Source of the DNA: Opitutales bacterium
Lineage (GTDB): Bacteria > Verrucomicrobiota > Verrucomicrobiia > Opitutales > JABSRG01
Direction of reading: 5' to 3'
Assembly: GCA_028280845.1 (NCBI GenBank)
Contig: JANQKZ010000011.1
Coordinates: 1 to 64,000, forward strand
Length of the DNA stretch: 64,000 nt
The notes under the pieces are model-generated. The model saw only the letters and a program-made list of their open reading frames with translations, was not told where the DNA came from and did not search any database. Below, piece by piece: positions 1 to 7,306 of the stretch (positions within the stretch are counted from its first letter, which is position 1; each line of letters opens with the position of its first letter). The position numbers and the translations under genes are program-made.

Positions 1-4
1 TTCG

Positions 5-95
<91 letters not shown>

Positions 96-102
96 GAAAA
101 AC

Positions 103-603
103 ATGCCTCTCCCTTTTAAAATTACCACCCTCCTGTTTATTCAAAACACAGAGGATCAGCTCCTTCTGCTTCGCCGCACGAAAACCCCGAACTTCAACAA
201 ATGGAGCCCTCCCGGCGGAAAATTGGAAATGGCCGAAGGAGAGAGCCCATTCGAATGTGCCATTCGCGAGGCAGAAGAAGAAGCCGGAATCCAACTGAGT
301 CCGGACGACCTCCACCTCTGGGGAATGATTTCTGAGAAGAGTTTCGAGGGCTCTGGGCACTGGCTCATGTTCATGTTCAAAGTCACCCCAAGACTCAACA
401 CCCTCCCCCCCGGGATCGATGAGGGTAACTTTCAGTTTTTTTCCCGCCAGGATATCGAGCAACTCGAGGTCCCCGAGACTGACAAAATCCTCATCTGGCC
501 CTACTTTGATCAATACCACGACAAATTCATCACCTACCGCGTTGACCTCGCTGCGATGGCTAAGGGCGATCTCAATGTGATTGTCGACCAGGTCATTGGT
601 TAA
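103..603 (+). CDS. Nudix hydrolase (MutT-like)
   Basis: A 166-residue protein of the Nudix family, which cleaves nucleoside diphosphates linked to another moiety using Mg2+. The Nudix box spans about residues 39-63: GG at 38-39 and the REAEEEAG helix at 55-62. The box has two extra residues between the opening Gly and the first conserved Glu ([11 protein letters not shown]). Length and the N-terminal 'TTLLFIQN...LLLLRRTK' strand pattern fit 8-oxo-dGTP diphosphatase-like members, but the substrate cannot be read from sequence. The ATG follows the heptamer array directly, without a clear ribosome binding site. It is a stand-alone gene; the next gene starts 319 bases on. Confidence 0.9.
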   Translation: MPLPFKITTLLFIQNTEDQLLLLRRTKTPNFNKWSPPGGKLEMAEGESPFECAIREAEEEAGIQLSPDDLHLWGMISEKSFEGSGHWLMFMFKVTPRLNTLPPGIDEGNFQFFSRQDIEQLEVPETDKILIWPYFDQYHDKFITYRVDLAAMAKGDLNVIVDQVIG

Positions 604-922
604 AAAAACAAAAAGAAAAGCGCTTATCCACGCTCCCGCAAAGCCGCAAAGTATAAAAGCGAAGTGAGGGCATTTTCATGCAGGTGACTGCCGCCGTTGT
701 GCACAAGCACTCGTCATATAGCCGAAGAGATTCCGTGGAATCCGAATCGGCCGTGCCGAAGACCGCTAATGCCTAATATACCCTTCCTCTAAATCGACAA
801 AACCTCAACATGAAGACAGACAAGTCTGTCTTGAATCGGACTGCCCTGAAAATAGGGATTGAACCCACCTGAATCATCCCCAATTCTTCCCCCTTCTCAA
901 CAGACCACAACCCATCCATCCC
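604..922. other. Intergenic region upstream of the PDH operon
   Basis: 319 bases with no convincing gene. It opens with an A-rich run, includes a 'CCGCAAAGCCGCAAAG' phrase typical of dispersed repeats, and contains the palindrome listed at 813-832. A 20-codon ATG reading frame at 810-872 spans the palindrome but has no supporting evidence. The promoter of the PDH operon is expected here; I could not identify a confident -35/-10 pair. Confidence 0.6.
813..832. promoter_or_regulatory. Near-perfect palindrome, candidate operator of the PDH operon
   Basis: AAGACAGACAAGTCTGTCTT has 9-base arms around a 2-base centre, about 90 bases before the E1 alpha start. The centre is too short for a good RNA hairpin, so a dimeric repressor site (TetR- or GntR-like symmetry) is more likely than a terminator. 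The regulator is not identified; this is inference from symmetry and position only. Confidence 0.4.
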
Positions 923-2041
923 GTGAGTAAGAAAAAGGAATTTACCGGAGAAAAACGCGAAGTCATGTCGCCCCCTGCGCGCGATAAATCCCATGCCAAG
1001 GCTGAAATCAATGCCAGCATGACGAAAGAGGACAAAGTTAAAATTTTGACCGATATGGTCAGAATCCGCAGGTTTGAACAAGCCGCACTCCAGCAGTATC
1101 AGAAAGGCAAAATGGGCGGCTTCCTTCATCTTTATATTGGACAGGAAGCGACGGCCGTCGGAACCATTTCGCTCTGCGGAGAACACGATCACGTCATCAC
1201 AGCGTATCGGGATCATGGTCACGCCCTTTCTGTCGGCATGACCATGAACGAGTGCATGGCTGAACTATTCGGGAAATTTACCGGATGCTCCAAAGGCAAG
1301 GGGGGGTCCATGCACTACTTTGCCCCGGACAAGAATTTCTGGGGAGGCCATGGCATCGTCGGCGGGCAAACCCCATTGGGAGCAGGTTTGGCCTTTGCCC
1401 TCAAATACAAAGAGCTCACCGGTTGCTGCCTGTGTTACCTGGGAGATGGCGCCATCAACCAAGGCGCTTTCCACGAATCCTTGAATCTAGCCAGTCTGTG
1501 GGATCTTCCGGTGATCTATATCATCGAGAACAATGGCTATTCCATGGGAACCAGCCAGCGTCGCTCCAGCGCTCATCCCCCCGAAGGACTCGCGCCACGG
1601 GCGGAGGGCTATAACATGGAGTGGGACATGGTAAACGGCGAGGACATCTACGAAACTCGGGCGAAAACTCAGGTCGCGATTGAGCGGGCGCACCAAGAAA
1701 GCCGCCCCACCCTGTTGGAAATAGCCACCTACCGTTACTATGGGCACTCCATTGCTGACGCCAATCACCAGAAGTATCGGACCAAGGAGGAAATCGAAAA
1801 ATACAAGAAGCTGCATGATCCCATCGAGGTCTGGAAAGAAACCCTCTTCGAAGAAAAGGTGATCACGGAAGAAGAAGCCAAAAGCATTGACCAGGCCGCC
1901 AAAGAAGAAGCCGCCTCTTCCGTTGAATTTGCGGAGCAAAGCCCATTCCCGCCCAAGGAAGAAATCTTCACCGACATCTACTGGGAGGTAGATAACAACA
2001 CTGAAGCCGGCCAAACCGGCCGCCACTTCTTTAACGATTAA
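923..2041 (+). CDS. pdhA: Pyruvate dehydrogenase E1 component, alpha subunit
   Basis: A 372-residue thiamine-diphosphate enzyme subunit. With the beta subunit it decarboxylates pyruvate and reductively acetylates the lipoyl group of E2. The ThDP/Mg motif starts at GDG, residues 174-176, and closes with the ENNGYSMGTS segment about 27 residues on. The N-terminal 'RRFEQAALQQY..GKMGGFLHLYIGQEA' region and the 'YRYYGHSIADAN' phosphorylation-loop region are typical of E1 alpha. The listed start is a GTG. An ATG at 965, with GGAG about 13 bases before it, would remove 14 non-conserved residues and may be the true start. It is followed by E1 beta and E2 on the same strand, so an operon is likely. 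No E3 gene is in the window. Confidence 0.95.
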   Translation: MSKKKEFTGEKREVMSPPARDKSHAKAEINASMTKEDKVKILTDMVRIRRFEQAALQQYQKGKMGGFLHLYIGQEATAVGTISLCGEHDHVITAYRDHGHALSVGMTMNECMAELFGKFTGCSKGKGGSMHYFAPDKNFWGGHGIVGGQTPLGAGLAFALKYKELTGCCLCYLGDGAINQGAFHESLNLASLWDLPVIYIIENNGYSMGTSQRRSSAHPPEGLAPRAEGYNMEWDMVNGEDIYETRAKTQVAIERAHQESRPTLLEIATYRYYGHSIADANHQKYRTKEEIEKYKKLHDPIEVWKETLFEEKVITEEEAKSIDQAAKEEAASSVEFAEQSPFPPKEEIFTDIYWEVDNNTEAGQTGRHFFND

Positions 2042-2046
2042 CCCTT

Positions 2047-2084
2047 GTCATTGCGATCCTGCCTTCGCAGCAGCAGCAATCCCC
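2047..2084. repeat. Dispersed repeat, 'GTCATTGCGA...GCAATC' family, copy 1
   Basis: The ends match the family whose best copies read GTCATTGCGAG at the left and GAAGCAATCTC at the right; ATTGC and GCAAT form short terminal inverted repeats. It lies between pdhA and pdhB. Seven copies, all in the same orientation, occur between 2.0 and 7.3 kb. Confidence 0.7.
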
Positions 2085-2090
2085 AGTCAC

Positions 2091-2138
2091 GAGACACCGG
2101 ACACCAGATCACTTTCCATTTACAACCTTTCATTTTCA
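2091..2138. repeat. Degenerate period-7 array abutting the pdhB start
   Basis: Units GAGACAC, CGGACAC and CAGATCA, then ACTTTCC, ATTTACA, ACCTTTC and ATTTTCA, keep a 7-base period (two phases) up to the ATG at 2139. The 'AGACACC' unit recurs at 7.26, 8.23 and 45.2 kb. No Shine-Dalgarno sequence is left between the array and the start codon. Confidence 0.65.
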
Positions 2139-3113
2139 ATGCCACAAATCACATACCGCCAAGCCCTCAACGACGCCTTTTCCGAAGAGATCGAACGCGA
2201 TCCTGACGTCTTTCTCATGGGAGAGGAGGTCGCAGAATATAACGGGGCTTATAAAGTAACCGAGGGCCTCTGGACCAAATATGGGGACAAGCGCGTGATC
2301 GATGCCCCTATCTCCGAAGCTGGCTTTATCGGCCTCGCCGTCGGGGCGTCCATGATGGGCCTGCGCCCGGTCGTCGAGCTCATGTTTTACAGCTTTGCCT
2401 ACGTGGCCTGGGACCAGATGATCAACAACGCCGCCACCGTCCGCTATATGAGTGGAGGCCAAACCAACTGCCCCCTGGTCATCCGCGGTCCCGCCAATGG
2501 CGGAACCAATGTTGGCTCCACCCACTCCCACACGCCTGAAAATATGTGCGCCAATCATCCGGGGGTAAAGGTCTGCTATCCCGCCACCGCCTACGATGCC
2601 AAGGGCATGATGAAGTCCGCCATCCGCGACAACGATCCCGTTTTCTTCATGGAATCCACCGTCCTCTATGGCGACCTTTGGGAGGTCCCTGAAGAAGAGT
2701 ACCTTATTCCCCTGGGGCGAGCTCATGTGAAACGCGAAGGAGCCGATGTTTCCATCATCGCTCATGGAGGTGCAGTCATCACTAGCCTGAAAGCTGCCGA
2801 ATACCTCACTGCTGAACACGACATCGACGTAGAAGTGGTCGACCTCCGCTCCATCCGCCCCCTCGATGAAGAAACGATCTTAAATTCCGTCAAAAAGACG
2901 AACCGCGTCGTGCTGGTCGAAGAAAACAAACCATTCTGCGGGGTAGATGCTCAAGTCGCAGCTACGATTTCGGACAAAGCCTTTGACTACCTGGACGCCC
3001 CAATCAAACGCGTCTCCTCCCTCGACGCCCCGCAAATATACAGCATGCCCCTCGAAAAGGAGCAAATCCCCACTGTCGAACGCATCACCCAGAAAGTCCT
3101 CGAAATCTGCTAA
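2139..3113 (+). CDS. pdhB: Pyruvate dehydrogenase E1 component, beta subunit
   Basis: A 324-residue transketolase-like subunit that pairs with E1 alpha. The N-terminal 'YRQALNDAFSEEIERDPDVFLMGEEVAEYNGAYKVTEGL' region, the 'DAPISEAGFIGLAVGASMMGLRPVVELM' region and the C-terminal transketolase domain with 'VEVVDLRSIRPLDEETI' are all characteristic. Length is normal for the family. It starts 97 bases after pdhA and 156 bases before the E2 gene, with dispersed repeats in both gaps, which is unusual spacing for a co-transcribed operon. Confidence 0.96.
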   Translation: MPQITYRQALNDAFSEEIERDPDVFLMGEEVAEYNGAYKVTEGLWTKYGDKRVIDAPISEAGFIGLAVGASMMGLRPVVELMFYSFAYVAWDQMINNAATVRYMSGGQTNCPLVIRGPANGGTNVGSTHSHTPENMCANHPGVKVCYPATAYDAKGMMKSAIRDNDPVFFMESTVLYGDLWEVPEEEYLIPLGRAHVKREGADVSIIAHGGAVITSLKAAEYLTAEHDIDVEVVDLRSIRPLDEETILNSVKKTNRVVLVEENKPFCGVDAQVAATISDKAFDYLDAPIKRVSSLDAPQIYSMPLEKEQIPTVERITQKVLEIC

Positions 3114-3125
3114 TCCTCCCAATCG

Positions 3126-3161
3126 CCATTGCACCCCCCACCAGCGGGTGAAGCAATCCCC
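3126..3161. repeat. Dispersed repeat, 'CATTGC...GAAGCAATCCC' family, copy 2
   Basis: CCATTGC at the left and GTGAAGCAATCCC at the right match the family ends with a divergent middle. It lies directly after pdhB. Confidence 0.6.
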
Positions 3162-3201
3162 TTGGACACCACAGACACCAGACCCTCCCCCCCTCAGCCA
3201 A

Positions 3202-3242
3202 TCGTCTTTGCGAGGAGCCAAGCGACGCGGCAATCTCCCTCC
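3202..3242. repeat. Dispersed repeat, 'TCGTCTTTGCGAGG...GCAATCTCC' family, copy 3
   Basis: Good copy of the family: TTGCGAGGAGCCAAGC at the left half and GACGCGGCAATCTCCC at the right. It lies between pdhB and pdhC, preceded by short 'GACACCAGACC' units at about 3164-3187. Confidence 0.75.
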
Positions 3243-3245
3243 CCA

Positions 3246-3269
3246 ACTTCCTAATTCTGACTTCACAAC
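3246..3269. repeat. Short period-7 array before pdhC
   Basis: ACTTCCT, AATTCTG, ACTTCAC then AAC and the ATG at 3270. It belongs to the same 'TTCCGAC/TTCTGAC' class seen at 10.6, 11.2 and 57.0 kb. It occupies the position where a ribosome binding site would be expected. Confidence 0.5.
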
Positions 3270-4628
3270 ATGGCCACCATCATCGAAATGCCCAAACTCA
3301 GCGATACCATGACCACCGGTACGCTGGTCACCTGGTTGATTAAAGAAGGCGACACTGTCTCCTCTGGCGACATGATCGCAGAAGTCGAGACCGACAAAGC
3401 CACCATGGAGGTCGAGTGCTTCGACGATGGTGTCATGCTGAAACAATACATTAAAGAAGGCGAAGAAGTCCCCATCGGCGGGGCCATCTGCGCCGTCGGC
3501 GAAGCTGGCGAAGAAGCCCCAGCCGCCCCCGATTCCCCCTCCACAGCTCCTGCCACGTCGGAGTCCAGCAACGACGGATCTGCCCCTGAACCTGCTCCGG
3601 CAATCGAATCTTCCAGCATCAGCACTCCCTCCGCGCCGAAGCCCAGCGACGGTGGCTCCGTCCCTCCAGTCTCAAACCTTCAGCCTGATGCCTCCTCTGA
3701 AGGAGAAAGAATTAAAGCCTCTCCGCTCGCTAAAAAAATTGCCGCTGACATTGGCGTTGACCTCACCACCGTCAAAGGCACCGGCCCCGGCGGCCGCATC
3801 GTCAAGGCCGACGTCCTCAACGCGCCGAAAGGGACCAGTATGCCCATGAAGGAGGGCGCCGCTCACGCGGCGCCAATGAGCGGTCCCGTCGCCGCCACTG
3901 GAGCCGGAATGCCCCTCGCCGCAGCTGACGAAGAAATCAAGGTCACTAACATGCGCGCAGCCATCGCCCGCGCCCTCGTCAAATCCGTCTCGGAGGCCCC
4001 CCATTTCTATCTCCAGATGGAAGTCGATGCCGCCCCGCTGACCAGATTCCGTCAGGAGTTAAACAGCAAATTAGCGGATCTTCCTCCGGAACAGGGCGGT
4101 GTGAAGTTTTCCGTCAACGATCTGATCCTCAAGGCCTCTGCCGAAGCGGTTCGACGTGTTCCCGACATCAATCGCGCATGGTTTGGGGACAGAATGATTA
4201 AGTATGCCAATGTCCACCTTGGCGTTGCCGTCGCCGTCCCTGATGGCCTCGTCACCCCGGTCATTCGCAATGCCGAAACCAAATCCCTTCGCCAGATCAA
4301 TGCAGAGGTCAAAGACCTCGCCGGCCGCGCGCGCACCAAGAAAATCAAGCCCGAGGAGATGTCGGGCAGCACCCTCACGGTGTCCAATCTCGGCATGTTT
4401 GGTATCTCCGACTTTTACGGCATCATCAACCCGCCGAATGCGGCCATCCTCAGCATTGGCGCCACCGTCAAAACCCCCGTCGTCGACGATAACAACAATA
4501 TTTCCATCGGCTATCGCATGAAAGTCGGCCTCAGCGGAGACCACCGCACCATCGACGGAGCCGTCGGTGCCCAATATCTCGCCGCCCTCCGCGAAATCCT
4601 CGAAGCCCCCGCTCTCATGCTGGTGTAG
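3270..4628 (+). CDS. pdhC: Dihydrolipoamide acetyltransferase, E2 of pyruvate dehydrogenase
   Basis: A 452-residue core protein of the PDH complex that transfers the acetyl group from lipoamide to CoA. One N-terminal lipoyl domain carries Lys43 in ETDKATMEVE. A Pro/Ala/Ser/Glu-rich flexible linker covers about residues 85-145. The peripheral-subunit-binding domain is at about 148-185 (KASPLAKKIA...TGPGGRIVKADV). The catalytic domain follows, with the active-site HRTIDG motif at His425. It is the third gene of the PDH set. The branched-chain or acetoin E2 alternatives are less likely given the E1 subunit types. Confidence 0.95.
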   Translation: MATIIEMPKLSDTMTTGTLVTWLIKEGDTVSSGDMIAEVETDKATMEVECFDDGVMLKQYIKEGEEVPIGGAICAVGEAGEEAPAAPDSPSTAPATSESSNDGSAPEPAPAIESSSISTPSAPKPSDGGSVPPVSNLQPDASSEGERIKASPLAKKIAADIGVDLTTVKGTGPGGRIVKADVLNAPKGTSMPMKEGAAHAAPMSGPVAATGAGMPLAAADEEIKVTNMRAAIARALVKSVSEAPHFYLQMEVDAAPLTRFRQELNSKLADLPPEQGGVKFSVNDLILKASAEAVRRVPDINRAWFGDRMIKYANVHLGVAVAVPDGLVTPVIRNAETKSLRQINAEVKDLAGRARTKKIKPEEMSGSTLTVSNLGMFGISDFYGIINPPNAAILSIGATVKTPVVDDNNNISIGYRMKVGLSGDHRTIDGAVGAQYLAALREILEAPALMLV

Positions 4629-4669
4629 CCCTGACATAGGGGCTGTGCTCGTGCAGGCCCATCCCACCC

Positions 4670-4700
4670 TCGTTATTGCGAACCCAGGCGAAGCAATCTC
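4670..4700. repeat. Dispersed repeat, 'TCGTTATTGCGA...GAAGCAATCTC' family, copy 4
   Basis: Short copy (31 bases) with well-conserved ends TCGTTATTGCGA and GCGAAGCAATCTC. Confidence 0.7.
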
Positions 4701-4786
4701 TCAAGCTTCCTCAGCGGTAGAGGAAACAACGGTAGGGACTGGCTTGCCCAGCGAAAGCTAGCCCTCCCGCAATCGGCTCACTCCCC

Positions 4787-4827
4787 TGTCATTGCAATCC
4801 CACCGCCACTGGAGCAACAATCTCCCC
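4787..4827. repeat. Dispersed repeat, 'TGTCATTGCAAT...CAATCTCCCC' family, copy 5
   Basis: Ends TGTCATTGCAATCC and GAGCAACAATCTCCCC match the family; the centre is divergent. Confidence 0.65.
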
Positions 4828-4956
4828 TCCCCTCACCGCCTTTGACTGCCACGCCGAAACCGGCATCCGCTGAATAGAGTGGGCATCTCTGCCGGAAAAT
4901 AACCAACCGCCTAACCTTGTAATATTCTTCCTACCCGTCTAAATCCAGTAGCCATT

Positions 4957-6945
4957 ATGAGCAGAAGTGACGTGATTCAAGAGGCTGGCGAACGCGGAGA
5001 CTTGTTACCATCCACCCTGGACAATCTGGAGGCCTGGATTACCGGGGATTTTCTCCCCGATTGGGCGTCCACAAGCATCGGCGAGCTCATTGAAAATGAA
5101 GAGTGGATCGAGCTCAATGACCGATTCTATCAATACCTGAAATTCGGTACCGGTGGTATGCGTGGCCGAACTATCGGCCGGGTCATCACCCCCACGGAAC
5201 AAGGCAACGAGGACCCCTCGTCATTGCGAGAAGGAACGACGAAGCAATCTCCCGCTCACCCCGCCGTCGGCACCAACGTCCTCAACGACTTCAACGTCGT
5301 CCGTGCGACTATAGGATTATTCCGCTATACAGAAAAATTCCTCCGGGAAGAGGCCGGCAATCTGGACCGACCCGAATTCGTCATCGCTCACGATGTGCGA
5401 CACTTCTCCCGACACTTTTGTGAGTTGGCGGCCTCGACTTGGACGAAACTCGGCGGGATCGCCTACATCTTCGAGGGGCCTCGGTCCACCCCACAACTCA
5501 GCTTTTCGGTTCGCTATTTGAGAGCTCACGCTGGGGTGGTCATCACCGCCAGCCACAATCCCCCTCACGACAACGGGTTCAAAGCCTACTTTATGGATGG
5601 GGCCCAGGTCGTATCTCCTCACGCAGAAGGCATTGTGGATGAAGTCTACGCCGTCTCCCTCGAAGACCTGCCTTCCTTCCTCGAGATCGACTTATCCCAG
5701 GTGGTTACCTTACCCGAATCAGCAGATGCTGCTTATATGGAAGCGCTGGAGGAGAACATTCTCGATTCCGAAGTTCTCCAAGCTCAAAAACCTAAGGTCG
5801 TTTTTACCCCCATTCATGGAACCGGAGGCATTTCCTCCGTCCCACTGATGGAAAGACTGGGGATCGATGTCGTCCACGTGGACGAACAGGACGAAATGAG
5901 CCCGGATTTCCCCACGGTCCAGTCCCCCAATCCAGAAAATGCAGAAGCCCTTGCCATGGCGATCGCCAAGGCCGAGGCTACCGGGGCCGACCTGGTCATC
6001 GCTACCGATCCCGACGCCGACCGCATGGGCGTTGCCGTCCGCACCCCGGCGGGCAAGATGCAGCTTCTCTCCGGAAATCAGATCGGTTCCATTCTCGCCG
6101 AATATCGCATCCAGACCTTGAAGGATGCAGGTATCCTGCCCGAGGAAGGTACCGAGAGCGCCACCCTCATCAAGACATTCGTCACCACTCCCCTCCAGGA
6201 GGCCATCGCGCAAAAACACGGACTCAAGGTCATCGATACCCTTACCGGATTCAAGTTCATCGGAGAAAAACTCAAGGATTACCAGGAAGAGATGGAGCGA
6301 AAGTTGTTTGAGGAGGAAGGTATTGCGCTCGATTACGATCACACTGCCCTTTGGACCCGGGCCGAACTCCTCCTCGAGTATTCGACCTTCTACGTATTTG
6401 GCGGGGAAGAATCCTACGGCTACCTCGGCAACGACAAGGTTCGCGATAAAGACGCCAACGCTGCCGTCCTCATGTTCTGTGAAGTGGCCTCCTACCTCAA
6501 GGCCAACCAGATGACATTTACCGAGTATCTTGATTCCTTGTATCATGAATACGGATACTTCTTGGAAACCCTTGTCAACCTCTACTATGAGGGCGCGAGC
6601 GGGGCCGCCAAAATCCGCCAAATCCTGGACAGTTATCGCGAATCTCCCCCGACCGAACTCAATGGAACCCAGGTCACACAAATGACCGACTTCGGTAAAG
6701 AAGATATCACCGACACCGACGGTAAAGCGATTCCCAAGCAGGACTTTTATCTTCTCGAACTTGCCAACGGCTATCGCTACGCCGTTCGTGGCAGCGGGAC
6801 CGAGCCCAAGATCAAATTCTACGTTTTCGGACAAGAGGCTGTCCCCGAAGACGCGGACCTCGACTCCGTCAAAGCCATTACCCAGGCGAACCTCACCGCC
6901 CTGGCCGAAGCCATCGAAACCGACGCCCGCGCCCGTGCTGAGTAA
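4957..6945 (+). CDS. Phosphoglucomutase/phosphomannomutase (alpha-D-phosphohexomutase)
   Basis: A 662-residue four-domain phosphohexomutase that interconverts hexose 1- and 6-phosphates, here probably feeding the UDP-sugar genes downstream. The active-site phosphoserine is Ser199 in TASHNP. The metal loop DPDADRMG has Asp351, Asp353 and Asp355. The sugar-binding loop GGEESYGY is at 482-489. The phosphate-binding RGSGTEPKIKFY lies in the last domain. The protein is long for the family: after GTGGMRGR there is an extra stretch of about 40 residues, part of which (about residues 88-99) is encoded by an in-frame copy of a dispersed repeat (5218-5253). Glucose versus mannose specificity cannot be decided. 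Confidence 0.93.
   Translation: MSRSDVIQEAGERGDLLPSTLDNLEAWITGDFLPDWASTSIGELIENEEWIELNDRFYQYLKFGTGGMRGRTIGRVITPTEQGNEDPSSLREGTTKQSPAHPAVGTNVLNDFNVVRATIGLFRYTEKFLREEAGNLDRPEFVIAHDVRHFSRHFCELAASTWTKLGGIAYIFEGPRSTPQLSFSVRYLRAHAGVVITASHNPPHDNGFKAYFMDGAQVVSPHAEGIVDEVYAVSLEDLPSFLEIDLSQVVTLPESADAAYMEALEENILDSEVLQAQKPKVVFTPIHGTGGISSVPLMERLGIDVVHVDEQDEMSPDFPTVQSPNPENAEALAMAIAKAEATGADLVIATDPDADRMGVAVRTPAGKMQLLSGNQIGSILAEYRIQTLKDAGILPEEGTESATLIKTFVTTPLQEAIAQKHGLKVIDTLTGFKFIGEKLKDYQEEMERKLFEEEGIALDYDHTALWTRAELLLEYSTFYVFGGEESYGYLGNDKVRDKDANAAVLMFCEVASYLKANQMTFTEYLDSLYHEYGYFLETLVNLYYEGASGAAKIRQILDSYRESPPTELNGTQVTQMTDFGKEDITDTDGKAIPKQDFYLLELANGYRYAVRGSGTEPKIKFYVFGQEAVPEDADLDSVKAITQANLTALAEAIETDARARAE
5218..5253. 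repeat. Dispersed repeat copy 6, in frame inside the phosphohexomutase gene
   Basis: TCGTCATTGCGAGAAGGAAC at the left and GACGAAGCAATCTCCC at the right: the best-preserved copy of the family, yet inside an open reading frame. It is translated as SSLREGTTKQSP between two conserved blocks of the enzyme. Thirty-six bases keep the frame. Confidence 0.85.
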
Positions 6946-7148
6946 TCTCGGGAGGACCGGGTGCCATCCGGCCGCCAATCCAAATCCCCTCTCCCGATAG
7001 GAAGCCGAACGTCCCAACCACCAAAGGTAGGGCGGAACAGCTGCCTCGGCATATCGGGCGAGCACAAGAGAAGCCGGGCCTCGCCCCGCCGAATTCAACC
7101 TTCAGGCAGGGCAACACCCTCCGGGCGGGCTGCACCAACCCCATCCAC

Positions 7149-7218
7149 TCGTCATTGCGCAGTGTCAGCCAAAGCCCACGCGGCGGCTGAAGGAGCCAAG
7201 CAACGCGGCAATCTCCCC
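7149..7218. repeat. Dispersed repeat, TCATTGC...GCAATCTC family, copy 7 (expanded)
   Basis: TCGTCATTGCGCAG at the left and GGAGCCAAGCAACGCGGCAATCTCCCC at the right, with an inserted centre that itself contains CCCACGCGGCGGC. It is about twice the size of the other copies, which may reflect nested insertion or a larger parental form. Confidence 0.7.
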
Positions 7219-7292
7219 AACTCACAGCTCACACTTCACACTTTACCCCATCCCCCCAGACACTAGACACTAGACACCCGATACGAGACACT
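7219..7292. repeat. Two adjacent period-7 arrays before the UDP-sugar pyrophosphorylase
   Basis: First array 7219-7246: AACTCAC, AGCTCAC, ACTTCAC, ACTTTAC. Second array 7258-7292: AGACACT, AGACACT, AGACACC, CGATACG, AGACACT. The two units differ in sequence but share the 7-base period. The start codon follows 14 bases later. Confidence 0.85.
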
Positions 7293-7306
7293 TTTAACCT
7301 TCCCCC

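Larger units (their letters stand above)
4629..4956. other. Intergenic region with two dispersed repeats
   Basis: 328 bases between the E2 gene and the phosphohexomutase gene with no plausible gene. It holds two copies of the 'TCATTGC...GCAATCTC' family (4670-4700 and 4787-4827). I see no strong terminator hairpin with a T-run. Confidence 0.6.
6946..7306. other. Repeat-rich intergenic region
   Basis: 361 bases without a gene. From left to right: a segment containing 'GAAGCCGGGCCTCGCCCCGCC', also partly present near 9.98 kb; a long copy of the TCATTGC family (7149-7218); then two period-7 arrays (7219-7246 and 7258-7292) reaching to 14 bases before the next ATG. Confidence 0.7.

Noticed and set aside
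2136-2819. Minus-strand frame of 227 codons opposite pdhB
   Set aside because: Antisense shadow of a clear E1 beta gene; no family signature.
5719-7098. Long open frame (459 codons) on the minus strand
   Set aside because: It lies antisense to the well-supported phosphohexomutase, has no recognisable motif, and is explained by codon bias of the true gene.
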